64,000 nt of DNA, from the NCBI GenBank assembly GCA_965365345.1, contig CBDUBH010000005.1, positions 1 to 64,000 of the forward strand, written 5' to 3'. Shown here piece after piece: positions 51,939 to 61,000 of this stretch; the stretch's first letter is position 1; every line of letters begins with the position of its first letter. A program made the translations under genes and the position numbers. The notes below the pieces were generated by a model. That model searched no databases. It was not told the DNA's origin and was given only the letters and a program-made list of their open reading frames with translations. The DNA comes from CBDUBH01 sp965365345 (GTDB taxonomy: Bacteria; Bacteroidota; Ignavibacteria; Ignavibacteriales; SURF-24).

Positions 51939-52676
51939 GTGAATACAAAAATCACGGATTCAAACGAATCAAAAACCGGTTTGCACAAAGATGAGCAAGT
52001 CGAAAAAAACCTTTTTGAAAAAGTTGATTTTGATCTTTTAACGAAAATTATAAAAGATCATAATTTAAATATGGAAGTTTTTCGAAAAGCGGTCTTCACA
52101 ATTTCAACTAATTCAGATATAGTTTCAGGTTATCCGATTCTTATTGAAGCAAAGGATAAGATCACTTGCTGCATTAATGAATTAGATAATTTGCACGATA
52201 AAGCCAAAGAACATTTTTCCGGATGTGTTTTGAAAATTGGCGAAGCATTAAAAAATTATGGAGTGATGACAGAAAATTCGGAAATCATTTCAGCGGCTTC
52301 TATAAAAGATTATCAACTTAAAAACATGAGTGATCTGGAACTTCTGGAAAAAGGATTTACGGTATTCAGATTAGGAAAATCTTATCTTCAATCTCTTTAC
52401 GCTTTTGATAATTTAAAGGCGGTTATTGATGAATGTTACCGGACAGCAGAAATTAAAACCGGTAAAATCGAAAATCAAACTGAACGCGAAGATATAACTT
52501 CTTTATATCAAAAAACTTTAAATCAGGCGAAAAGTTATTTAACAAATCATGTTGATGTTGTTTTTAATGAGGTTAAAGAAGATCATCCGGCTTTTTATCT
52601 TGAATATAAAAAAGCAAGAATGCTAAGCAGTTTGAAAAATCCGGACACGGCAAATGAAAATTCCAAGCAAATTTAA
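51939..52676 (+). CDS. Helical protein of unknown function
   Basis: 245-residue acidic/lysine-rich, mostly helical soluble protein without signal peptide or membrane span. I use GTG at 51939 as the start because AGGAG lies 7 nt upstream; an ATG 27 nt further upstream lacks a ribosome site. Central region DKITCCINELDNLHDKAKEHF and the long C-terminal helices (KTLNQAKSYLTNHVDVVF) suggest a coiled-coil or helical bundle. No recognisable family. It is flanked by a convergent helicase gene and shares a terminator with it. Confidence 0.55.
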   Translation: MNTKITDSNESKTGLHKDEQVEKNLFEKVDFDLLTKIIKDHNLNMEVFRKAVFTISTNSDIVSGYPILIEAKDKITCCINELDNLHDKAKEHFSGCVLKIGEALKNYGVMTENSEIISAASIKDYQLKNMSDLELLEKGFTVFRLGKSYLQSLYAFDNLKAVIDECYRTAEIKTGKIENQTEREDITSLYQKTLNQAKSYLTNHVDVVFNEVKEDHPAFYLEYKKARMLSSLKNPDTANENSKQI

Positions 52677-52716
52677 TTTTTGGTTTTTTAGAAATTGTAA
52701 ATGTAAAATGATTTTA

Positions 52717-52753
52717 AGATCACGAAAAAGAAGTTCAACCTTTTTCGTGATCT
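52717..52753. terminator. Hairpin between convergent genes
   Basis: Perfect 14-bp stem AGATCACGAAAAAG / CTTTTTCGTGATCT with a 9-nt loop. Very stable; T tract is short, so it probably works in both directions as a transcription barrier. Confidence 0.75.
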
Positions 52754-52769
52754 AATCTTTAAAATTCAT

Positions 52770-54530
52770 TCAATAAAAATCCAGAAGTTCGGAAATATCA
52801 AGTTCATTTATTCTTTTTAAAATTGCGCTTTTTGATGTGCAAAAATATTTTGCAATTATTCCCAGCGGAACTTTCTGAATTAATTTTTCTTCAAGTTCAA
52901 AATCCATTTCCGGAGTCCAGTCTTCCGTGCGCAATTTAAATTTCTTTTGAATTAAATTTTTGTTCAGATCAACTTTGTATTTATCGTAATTATGTCCGGT
53001 TGCCGAGGAAATTAAAACATGTTTTTTTGAATTGAAAATAAGATTTTTGCTGAACGCATTTGTGAGTTCCTCCGGCACTTTCAGTTTACTTAAAGCCCTT
53101 GTTGATGCAACGTACAAAAGATTTATCTCTTCTTCAATGCTGTCAAAATCAACATTTTCGCTGTCATCTTTTTTCACTAATTTCAAAATTGAATCTTCAT
53201 TTATAAAATCATTGACCAAAGTAACTTCATCGTATTCCAAACCTTTACAGCGGTGAACTGTAGAAAATATCATATCGGCTTTATTTCTTTCTTCGTTGCT
53301 AACATGTTTTTCTTTAAGCAGCTTAATTAATTTCGGAAGCTCTTTTCCGTATTCCTCAACAATATCAATCATAATTGAAAGATCGGCTTCTTCGGATTTT
53401 TCGGCATAATCTTTCAGATCGTAAAAACTTCCTATGCTTTTTATCAATTCATCTTTTATTAAATAATTTTTCCCTTCATATAAATTTAAAATATCGTAAA
53501 GTGAAGCGCCTGCGGTTGCGTACGTATAACTATTTAAATTTCCTTCGAAGTAAATTTTTTTGATCTCGCCGCCGTAACCTGTAACCATATCAATCGCTTT
53601 TATTAACAGCTTCAAATTTGTGCGTGCTATCGTTGCCCTTGTTTTTATTGTATCTTTTCCGCCTTTACCTTTAATATCAATAATGTTCGCATTTTTAAAA
53701 TGAGATTTCCATTTCAAAATTTCCTTTGCAAATTCTGCTAGTTCATTATCCAATCTGAAACTTGCGCTAAGCGGAAATTCGGGAAAATCTCTCACTTGCT
53801 GAAGTGAATTTATTGCGTATCGCCATGCGTAAATTTGCTGATTTGTATCTCCGACAATTACCTTTTTTGAATTCTGATTCAAAAATACATCAAGCATTGC
53901 CTGGGAAGCATCTTGTCCTTCATCAAATAAAATGTAATCATAATTTAATTGAGGTTTACGAAGCTGAAAAAGTTTAAGATAAAAATCGTGAGTAATTCCG
54001 ATTTCGGCTCGGTTCATTTTTGCAAGTAGAAGTCTTGTTGCGTAAACAATTCCTTCTAAATTATTTAGAACAAAATTCTGCGCCGAAGCATCTTTTACGG
54101 TTGCAAGATAATCGAGATCCTGAACTTTCTCCTTATTGCTGTTGCAATAATAATTTGCATATTTTTTTATGTGATTCGCTGCAATTAAAACTGAACTTTT
54201 ATCTTTTCCCGCAGTTTGAATATCAAGTATTTTTGCAATTTGATCGGTAGTATAATTTGTAAGCGAAAAAGTTGTACCGCGTACAATTCTGTTATAAGCA
54301 AGCGAGTGTGCGGTTTCAACACGAATGTTTGTTAATCCTTCATTTGCAAATTTTTCACGCGCGCTTAATTTAACCGATGAATTAAAAGCAAGATACAATA
54401 TTTTTTTTACGCCGGATTTTGATTTTGCATATTCGATAAGAGTTGTAGTTTTTCCTGAACCAGCAACAGCGTTAATTTTAATATTCGAATCTGTTTCAAT
54501 TATATTTTTTTGTTCTTCTGTAAGCTTCAT
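52770..54530 (-). CDS. UvrD/Rep-family DNA helicase, FBH1-like
   Basis: 586-residue superfamily 1A helicase. Motif I is VAGSGKTTTLIEYAK, motif II is YILFDEGQDAS (DEGQ rather than DEFQ), motif III has VGDTNQQIYAWRYA, motif V is STVHRCKGLEYDEVTL and motif VI is LLYVASTRAL. It lacks the long 2B insertion of UvrD and ends in a small HTH-like tail (GIIAKYFCTSKSAILKRINE) that may guide it to a site. Layout resembles eukaryotic FBH1-like and bacterial stand-alone helicases. A phage-defence role is possible but no partner gene is present. Confidence 0.85.
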   Translation of the reverse strand: MKLTEEQKNIIETDSNIKINAVAGSGKTTTLIEYAKSKSGVKKILYLAFNSSVKLSAREKFANEGLTNIRVETAHSLAYNRIVRGTTFSLTNYTTDQIAKILDIQTAGKDKSSVLIAANHIKKYANYYCNSNKEKVQDLDYLATVKDASAQNFVLNNLEGIVYATRLLLAKMNRAEIGITHDFYLKLFQLRKPQLNYDYILFDEGQDASQAMLDVFLNQNSKKVIVGDTNQQIYAWRYAINSLQQVRDFPEFPLSASFRLDNELAEFAKEILKWKSHFKNANIIDIKGKGGKDTIKTRATIARTNLKLLIKAIDMVTGYGGEIKKIYFEGNLNSYTYATAGASLYDILNLYEGKNYLIKDELIKSIGSFYDLKDYAEKSEEADLSIMIDIVEEYGKELPKLIKLLKEKHVSNEERNKADMIFSTVHRCKGLEYDEVTLVNDFINEDSILKLVKKDDSENVDFDSIEEEINLLYVASTRALSKLKVPEELTNAFSKNLIFNSKKHVLISSATGHNYDKYKVDLNKNLIQKKFKLRTEDWTPEMDFELEEKLIQKVPLGIIAKYFCTSKSAILKRINELDISELLDFY

Positions 54531-54667
54531 TTAACCAAAATAATTTGACCGGTAAATAAAGTTAAATTATCAATTTAATTCAACATAAAACGAAATCGTT
54601 TTTTTCTTCTGAACGCTTGTTAATTTGAATTTTAAAAATTAGTTTTAGCTAACAAACTCGGTATTTT

Positions 54668-55441
54668 ATGAACAGAATAAAAAACATCAAAGCAATTTTG
54701 TTTGATCTTGACGGCGTGGTTTACGTTGATAACAATCTTATTGAAGGATCGCTTGAAACAATTCAGAATATTAAAGCCGGCGGATTTAAAACTCTATTTG
54801 TAACAAACACCACCGTAAAATCAATTCAGAGTATAAAAGATAAATTAAATTCGTTAAATGTCCCTTTTGAAGATGATGAAATTTACAGCGCACCAATTGC
54901 CGCAATTGATTTTTTGAGAAAGCAAAATTCTCCGAAATGTTTTTTTGTTTTGAACGAAGATGTTAAAAAAGATTTTAAGGAATTTCAGGAAGATGAAATT
55001 TCACCGGAGTTTGTTATCATCGGCGATATCGGTAATAAATGGAATTACGATCTGATGAACAAACTATTCAAATATATTCTTAACGGCGCAAAAATGATTG
55101 CGCTTCACAAAGGAAAATATTGGCTTACCGAAAAAGGATTTCAAATGGATATCGGCGCTTTTATTCACGGTTTGGAATATGCAACCAATAAAAACGCGCT
55201 TGTATTGGGAAAGCCTTCACAGAATTTTTTCTCCGCTGCAATTTCAAAATTAAATGTGGAAGCTTATCAAGCTGCAATTATCGGCGATGATATTGAAACG
55301 GATATAGGTGCGGCACAAAGTCTGGGAATGCTCGGGATTTTAGTACGCACCGGAAAATTCAGAAAAGAATTTTTAATGAATTCTTCGATTCATCCTGATA
55401 TTATAATTGATTCCATCAAAGATCTGAATAAATATTTTTGA
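54668..55441 (+). CDS. HAD-family phosphatase (NagD/LHPP-like)
   Basis: 257-residue cytoplasmic phosphatase with HAD motif I FDLDGVVYVD, motif II (TLFVTNTTVKS, T in the acid-shield segment) and motif III/IV IIGDDIETDIGAAQSLG. The C2-type cap lies between about residues 90 and 180. The layout matches the TIGR01458/LHPP-like subgroup that acts on small phosphorylated metabolites or pyrophosphate. Substrate unknown. It shares a 18-nt gap with the downstream acetyltransferase gene. Confidence 0.88.
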   Translation: MNRIKNIKAILFDLDGVVYVDNNLIEGSLETIQNIKAGGFKTLFVTNTTVKSIQSIKDKLNSLNVPFEDDEIYSAPIAAIDFLRKQNSPKCFFVLNEDVKKDFKEFQEDEISPEFVIIGDIGNKWNYDLMNKLFKYILNGAKMIALHKGKYWLTEKGFQMDIGAFIHGLEYATNKNALVLGKPSQNFFSAAISKLNVEAYQAAIIGDDIETDIGAAQSLGMLGILVRTGKFRKEFLMNSSIHPDIIIDSIKDLNKYF

Positions 55442-55459
55442 TCCTTACCGGAAATTTTT

Positions 55460-55912
55460 ATGAAAGATTTTTTTTGGAAATGGAAAAATTTTGAAGAAAT
55501 AAGCAAAGATGAACTTTACGAAATTCTTTCACTAAGACAAAAGATTTTTATTGTTGAACAGAACTCCCCTTTTGTTGATGCTGATTTTATTGATCAGAAA
55601 TCACTTCATTTAATTTGCAAAAACAGTAAGAATAAAATCTGCGCATATTTACGAGTAATTCCGCCTGATATAAAATTCAGTGAAGCATCTTTTGGAAGGG
55701 TTTTTGTAATTCCGGAATTCAGAAAAAACGGATTGGCAAAAATTGCAGTTCAAAATTGTATGAATAAAATCCACGAACTTTACGGAAATGTATCAATCAA
55801 AATTGATGCTCAAATTTATCTGAAAAAATTTTATGAAGATTTCGGATTCGTTCAAATTGAAAATCCTTTTGATGATGCCGGAGTTCTTCACATAACAATG
55901 ATCAAAAAATAA
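55460..55912 (+). CDS. GNAT acetyltransferase, ElaA family
   Basis: 150-residue N-acetyltransferase fold: WKNFEEISKDELYEILSLRQ opening, FIVEQNSPFVDADFID and the acetyl-CoA loop RVFVIPEFRKNGLAK. ElaA-like; substrate not known. Start 18 nt after the HAD phosphatase, so probably co-transcribed. Its stop is only 2 nt from the convergent thioesterase stop. Confidence 0.85.
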   Translation: MKDFFWKWKNFEEISKDELYEILSLRQKIFIVEQNSPFVDADFIDQKSLHLICKNSKNKICAYLRVIPPDIKFSEASFGRVFVIPEFRKNGLAKIAVQNCMNKIHELYGNVSIKIDAQIYLKKFYEDFGFVQIENPFDDAGVLHITMIKK

Positions 55913-55914
55913 AT

Positions 55915-56649
55915 TTATTTTTGCCAGAAAGATTCAAGCAGACAAATTTCATTTTCCGCTTCAGAAATTTTATGATAAAAAATAATTCCGTTTTCAGTTT
56001 CTTTAATTTCTGAGGCTGATCTTATTTTACTTCCGTAATGAGTTTCTTTTTTATAAATGATCTTCAATCTTTTCATTTCATAATTTTTCAAAATTTCGGG
56101 CGGAACGGTTTCCATAGCCCAATCAACATACGAAATATTATTAACATGTTCGTTTGAATCAATATCGCTTTGTCTTACAAAAAATTCTTTTACAAAATCT
56201 TCCTTTGTTAAATTTCCGGGATCAACAATTTGAAGATCACGATTTTCACCTTGAGCAATATTGTAACCTTTTAACATATCATCGTTTATTTTTGCGGGCT
56301 TGCGTAATTTTGTGTTAATAAAAAACCACATTGAATTTGCTTCGGCTATCAACTCTTTTTGCAAATTATAAACTTCAAATTTTCTGAAAGCGTAAAATCT
56401 AAAAAACCCCATTGGAGTAGTAACAACTTTTATTGAATCCTGAAACTTCGGATATTTATAAAATTTTATATCCCATTTATGTATAAGCCAGGCAACGTCA
56501 TTATTTGCGTAATAATCCAAGCCAATGCCGCGGCTTTCGCTTTGCAGAGTTGCAATGTCTTCAAAATATCGCATTAAAGATACAGGCAATACTTTTTTGT
56601 TCAATCCCGCATCGTAATAGTGAATAAAATAATCGCGTTCAAATTTCAT
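55915..56649 (-). CDS. Acyl-ACP thioesterase (FatA/FatB-like)
   Basis: 244-residue hot-dog-fold protein that releases fatty acids from acyl-ACP. N-terminal domain begins MKFERDYFIHYYD with SLMRYFEDIATLQSE; the second hot-dog domain has the SDIDSNEHVNNISYVDWAME catalytic-type loop (D-x-N-x-HVNN). Bacterial acyl-ACP thioesterases are about this length. I start at ATG 56649, since a longer in-frame version adds a hydrophobic, unconserved 23-residue tail. Confidence 0.85.
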   Translation of the reverse strand: MKFERDYFIHYYDAGLNKKVLPVSLMRYFEDIATLQSESRGIGLDYYANNDVAWLIHKWDIKFYKYPKFQDSIKVVTTPMGFFRFYAFRKFEVYNLQKELIAEANSMWFFINTKLRKPAKINDDMLKGYNIAQGENRDLQIVDPGNLTKEDFVKEFFVRQSDIDSNEHVNNISYVDWAMETVPPEILKNYEMKRLKIIYKKETHYGSKIRSASEIKETENGIIFYHKISEAENEICLLESFWQK

Positions 56650-56853
56650 AAAATTTTCTTTTAAATAAGTTTTATAACAATAACAAAAGATAAATTTATG
56701 TAATGAAGATTTCAACATTTGACAATACTAAAAATAAAGATACCAATAATTGCCCTTTCCAAATATCAAAATTTAATTTAATTGGAACTAAATATTCTAC
56801 CTGCTGCAATTTCTTAATAATAACACCAATTTAATTTCATTTAGGAGGACTAT

Positions 56854-58590
56854 ATGAGAATTTATCCGGTTCGCATTTCGGTTCTTTCGTCTTTTCTATT
56901 TTTGATCTTTTCTTTCAGTATTTTTGCAAATTCCACACCCAAAAATTATTTAATAATTACAAAATCTGAAAAAGTTTCTTCAAAAATAATTGATGACTTA
57001 AAAAAGATCGATGGAAAGATCAATTTCAATTTAGAAAAGATAGGTATCATTTCTGTAACATCAAGTAATTCAGATTTTGAAGCTAAAGCAAAAAAGATCA
57101 CAGGAATTCATGATGTTGTTCAGGATGCAAAATTAAATTTCATTCCCGGTGAAAAGAATTTCGAATTTACTGAGGATTATGAAAATCCACCTTACAGTGG
57201 AGATGATGACATTCGTTTCGATCTTCAATGGGGACACGATGCGGTTGATGCTATTGAAGCATGGAATGCCGGATATCGCGGCAATGGTGTGAGAGTTGCA
57301 GTTTTAGATAGCGGATTTGATCTGGACCATCCGGATTTAGCTCCTAATATCGATTTTGCATCAAGCGCTAGTTTTGTTACGGGAGAAGGACTTGGATATG
57401 CTTTGCCTGATGTTTTTAGCCACGGTTCACATACAGCCGGAACAGTAGCCGCTGCTGATAATGGATTTGGAACAATAGGAGTTGCACCGGAAGCTGAATT
57501 GGTTTTGGTAAAAGTTTTGACTGATGCAGGAAGCGGAGCTTTTTCATGGATCATAGGAGGTATTTATCATGCTGCAATGGAAGATGCTGATATTATTACT
57601 ATGAGCATTGGCGCAAATATTCCAAGGCACGGATATATTGATGATAATGGAACTCCAGATGATCCCACAGATGATTACAGAGTGAACGCAGCACAGCTTC
57701 AATCCATCTTTTTAGGATTAAGCAGAGCTGCAAATTTTGCATATCAAAATGGGTCTCTTTTAATTGCTTCTGCAGGAAATGAAGCTATAGATGGTGATCA
57801 TAATGCAGATCTGATACATTTACCTTCGGGAATTCAGAATATTCTTTCAATTTCTGCAACTGCACCAATCGGGTGGGCGACTGATCCTTTAAACGCATTT
57901 TTAAGTTACCCGGCTAGCTATACAAATTACGGACAATCAACAATTGATTTAGCAGCTCCTGGAGGAGATACTCAATACCCCGGAAATGAAAGTTGTTTAA
58001 TCGGTGGTTTATTAAGACCGTGCTGGGTGTTTGACTTAGTTTTCAGTACTGGGAATAATGGTTGGTATTGGTCAGCAGGAACAAGTATGGCAGCTCCGCA
58101 TGCCGCAGGAGTTGCAGCAATTGTCAAAGGCGCAAATCCAAATCTATCCCCTGCTCAACTTGAAAATATCTTAAAAAGATCCGCTGTTGATCTTGGAAAA
58201 CCGGGCAATGATGATTATTACGGAGCAGGATTAGTAAATGCCTATAACGCATTAAAAGTAATGCGACTTGCAAAAGAAAATCCTGAAGGAAATGTTGTAT
58301 CAGCAATTCCGAACGAATATTCACTCGATCAGAATTATCCGAATCCATTTAATCCTTCAACAATGATCAATTTCCAAATTCCGGAAAATGCAGAAGTTAC
58401 TTTGAACGTTTACAATGTTCAGGGTGAACTTATCAGAACTTTGGTTTCGGAATTTAAAGATGCCGGTTATTATTCTGTTTCCTGGGATGGAAGAGATAAT
58501 TTCAGCAAACCGGTTTCATCCGGAGTTTATATTTATAAATTATCGGCAGGAACTTTCAATCAAGCCGCAAAAATGATGTTGGTTAAATAA
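56854..58590 (+). CDS. Secreted subtilisin-type protease (S8) with T9SS sorting domain
   Basis: 578-residue exported protease. The signal peptide (ends IFANS) and a pro-domain-like region (about 26-125) precede the S8 core: Asp152 in VLDSGFDLDHPDL, His190 in SHGSHTAGTV, oxyanion Asn in ASAGNE and Ser411 in AGTSMAAPHAAG. The last ~90 residues are a T9SS C-terminal domain opening DQNYPNPFNPST and ending AKMMLVK. It is therefore exported through the outer membrane. An AGGAGG ribosome site precedes the ATG. Catalytic residues are complete. Confidence 0.94.
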   Translation: MRIYPVRISVLSSFLFLIFSFSIFANSTPKNYLIITKSEKVSSKIIDDLKKIDGKINFNLEKIGIISVTSSNSDFEAKAKKITGIHDVVQDAKLNFIPGEKNFEFTEDYENPPYSGDDDIRFDLQWGHDAVDAIEAWNAGYRGNGVRVAVLDSGFDLDHPDLAPNIDFASSASFVTGEGLGYALPDVFSHGSHTAGTVAAADNGFGTIGVAPEAELVLVKVLTDAGSGAFSWIIGGIYHAAMEDADIITMSIGANIPRHGYIDDNGTPDDPTDDYRVNAAQLQSIFLGLSRAANFAYQNGSLLIASAGNEAIDGDHNADLIHLPSGIQNILSISATAPIGWATDPLNAFLSYPASYTNYGQSTIDLAAPGGDTQYPGNESCLIGGLLRPCWVFDLVFSTGNNGWYWSAGTSMAAPHAAGVAAIVKGANPNLSPAQLENILKRSAVDLGKPGNDDYYGAGLVNAYNALKVMRLAKENPEGNVVSAIPNEYSLDQNYPNPFNPSTMINFQIPENAEVTLNVYNVQGELIRTLVSEFKDAGYYSVSWDGRDNFSKPVSSGVYIYKLSAGTFNQAAKMMLVK

Positions 58591-58620
58591 ACAAAATAAT
58601 TTCATTTAAATTGGTTTGAC

Positions 58621-58653
58621 AAAAAAGCCGCTGAAAATCAGCGGCTTTTTTTT
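58621..58653. terminator. Bidirectional intrinsic terminator
   Basis: AAAAAAGCCGCTGA-AAA-TCAGCGGCTTTTTTTT stem-loop, between convergent genes. Confidence 0.92.
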
Positions 58654-58660
58654 GCAAATT

Positions 58661-58972
58661 TTATTTTACCATCGGATAATATTTATTTTTTGATCTCGTC
58701 TTATATGTTACAAATTTTTTTGTTTCGTAACCGACGATCGTCCTGGCTAATTTTCCGTTCTTGTAAACATTTTTATAAACCGCAACCTGCTTGTATTCAA
58801 CTTTTGGAACATATGTAATTTCTTTTACTCGAACTTTATTTCCAACAACTGATGTTGTATAAACTTTTTTCGGATTAGTAATTTCCCTTTCCTGCGCAAA
58901 AAAATCTGCAGTAATCAAAACTGAAAAAGCAAAAAATCCAAGCAAAAATCTTATTTTAATTTTGTTTATCAT
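58661..58972 (-). CDS. Small secreted basic protein, unknown
   Basis: 103 residues: signal peptide (ends ADFFAQ) then a short, Lys/Tyr/Val-rich basic exported domain with a recurring V-Y-K/T-x-x-V-x-x-x pattern (KVYTTSVVGNKVRVKEITYV, AVYKNVYKNGKLARTIVGYE). Such small basic Tyr-rich proteins can be surface or cell-wall associated, but I do not recognise the family. Confidence 0.55.
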   Translation of the reverse strand: MINKIKIRFLLGFFAFSVLITADFFAQEREITNPKKVYTTSVVGNKVRVKEITYVPKVEYKQVAVYKNVYKNGKLARTIVGYETKKFVTYKTRSKNKYYPMVK

Positions 58973-59070
58973 AATTCAATTATCGAATTGATGCTTTTTA
59001 TGTTTAGTTTTAATAATATTTTTTGCTTATTTTTATCATTTATAAATGCGAATAAACAAAATCCTTTTTG

Positions 59071-60858
59071 ATGTTAAAAAATCTTTTATTTGAAAAATTG
59101 TCTGCTTTGTTTTTAAAGTTAAAGGGAAGATTTACCGGCAAGCAGTTTTTAATTTTCATTAGTATTTTAGTTGGATTTACAGCCGGATTTGCTGCAGTAA
59201 TTTTAAAATTTCTTGTTTATTATATTCATCATTTATTAACTCAAGATTATGATCTTCCTTTTCAGTACATTTTACTTTTGCTTTTTCCGGCAATCGGATT
59301 AATTATAACCGCAGCTTTCATAAAATTTTTCTTGAAGAAGAAATTTTCTAAAGGATCTCCATACATTTTACATTCAATCGCTAAAAAATCAAGTTTGATT
59401 GAAAAAGCTTCGATGTACACTCACATAATTACAAGCGCAATTACAGTAGGATTCGGAGGCTCTGCAGGTCTTGAGTCTCCTATTGCAGTAACCGGGGCGG
59501 CTATCGGATCAAATTACGGCAGACTGAATATTTTAAATTACCGAGATAGAACTGTTTTACTTGCTTCGGGAGCGGCAGCTGGAATTTCCGCAGCTTTTAA
59601 CGCACCGATTGCTGGAGTAATGTTTGCGCTTGAAATTTTACTAACAGAAGTAACAATTTCTACATTTATTCCGTTAATAATTTCTTCGGCAACCGGTGCG
59701 CTTTTATCAAAAGTAATTTTGAATGAAGAAATTTTATTCTTCTTTAAATTGCGTCAGCCATTCGATTATCATAACGTTCCGTTTTACATTTTGCTCGGAA
59801 TTTTAGTCGGATTTTTATCGGTTTATTATGGAAAAGTTTTTTTAAAGGTTGAACATTATTTTAAAAAATATAAAAATAGTTTTTTAAGAAAATCTTTAAT
59901 TGGCGGTTCGGTTTTGGCAATTTTAATTTACCTTTTTCCTCCGCTTTTTGGTGAAGGTTACGAAAGTGTAAAAATTCTGGTAAACGGAAATCCTTCCGAT
60001 CTTCTTAAAAACAGTATTCTGGAAAATTTTTCCGCAAATGAATGGCTGGTTTTATTTTTCATCGGCGGAATATCAATCATTAAAGTTGTTGCAACTTCTG
60101 TAACTTTGAACAGCGGCGGTAACGGTGGAAATTTTGCACCTTCACTTTTCGTTGGAGCATATTTCGGATTTTTCTTTTCAAGATTGATGAACATGCTTAA
60201 AATCTCTGATCTTCCGGAAACGAATTTTGCAATTGTTGGAATGGCGGGAGTTTTAAGCGGAGTTATGTATGCGCCGCTTACCGGAATATTTCTTATTGCC
60301 GAAATTACCGGCGGCTATGAACTTATGATTCCGCTTATGATCGTTTCGGCAATTGCTTACGCAATTGTTAAAAATTTTGATCCTTATTCTATGGATATTC
60401 GCGAACTTGCGAAAAAAGGACATATTTTTACTGATAACCGCGATAGGAATATTTTAACTTTACTCGATGTAAAAGATATAATTGAAACAAATTTCAAAAC
60501 CGTTCCCGATTCTGCAAATCTTGAAGATCTAACAAAAATTATTGCTCAATCAAAAAGGAATTTATTTCCGGTGGTGAATAAAGAAAAAGTTTTGCTGGGA
60601 GTAATTAATTTAGATGACATTCGCGAATTCTTATTTGATCTTCAAAAATACGGCGATATTTTGGCAGTTGAATTAATGAACAAACCCGCAGCAACAGTTC
60701 AGTTCAATGAAGAAATGAGTTCGGTTATGCGCAAATTTGACGAAACCGGAAGTTGGAATTTACCGATTTTGGACGGTCAAGTTTATGTCGGATTTATTTC
60801 TAAATCCACAATATTTAATGAATACAGAGATCAATTAATTAGAAATAGTTCCGAATAA
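59071..60858 (+). CDS. CLC chloride channel/transporter with C-terminal CBS pair
   Basis: 595-residue inner-membrane protein. CLC core with GFGGSAGLESPIAVTGAAIG (Glu in GLESP corresponds to the gating glutamate region) and GGNGGNFAPSLFVGAYFG. The GSGIP-type selectivity motif is reduced to KGSPYIL. Two CBS domains occupy the last ~130 residues (DVKDIIETNFKTVPDSANLE onward) and may bind nucleotides. Whether it is a H+/Cl- exchanger or a channel is not decided. I start at the ATG at 59071; an upstream TTG adjoins it. Confidence 0.9.
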   Translation: MLKNLLFEKLSALFLKLKGRFTGKQFLIFISILVGFTAGFAAVILKFLVYYIHHLLTQDYDLPFQYILLLLFPAIGLIITAAFIKFFLKKKFSKGSPYILHSIAKKSSLIEKASMYTHIITSAITVGFGGSAGLESPIAVTGAAIGSNYGRLNILNYRDRTVLLASGAAAGISAAFNAPIAGVMFALEILLTEVTISTFIPLIISSATGALLSKVILNEEILFFFKLRQPFDYHNVPFYILLGILVGFLSVYYGKVFLKVEHYFKKYKNSFLRKSLIGGSVLAILIYLFPPLFGEGYESVKILVNGNPSDLLKNSILENFSANEWLVLFFIGGISIIKVVATSVTLNSGGNGGNFAPSLFVGAYFGFFFSRLMNMLKISDLPETNFAIVGMAGVLSGVMYAPLTGIFLIAEITGGYELMIPLMIVSAIAYAIVKNFDPYSMDIRELAKKGHIFTDNRDRNILTLLDVKDIIETNFKTVPDSANLEDLTKIIAQSKRNLFPVVNKEKVLLGVINLDDIREFLFDLQKYGDILAVELMNKPAATVQFNEEMSSVMRKFDETGSWNLPILDGQVYVGFISKSTIFNEYRDQLIRNSSE

Positions 60859-60920
60859 ATTTTTGATTTTCAACTTCTAGTTTTTAAGAATATAATATTT
60901 CGATATAAAATTTATAAATA

Positions 60921-60957
60921 AAAACGCCGTCACTTGTCAAAATTCAAATGACGGCGA
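60921..60957 (-). terminator. Terminator after the ABC exporter
   Basis: CGCCGTCA / TGACGGCG 8-bp stem (extendable with TTG/CAA) with a T-rich tail on the minus strand, 44 nt beyond the permease stop. Confidence 0.8.
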
Positions 60958-61000
60958 AAGTTTATCATACTTTTAATTTTATAGCTCAATTTTTAATTGA

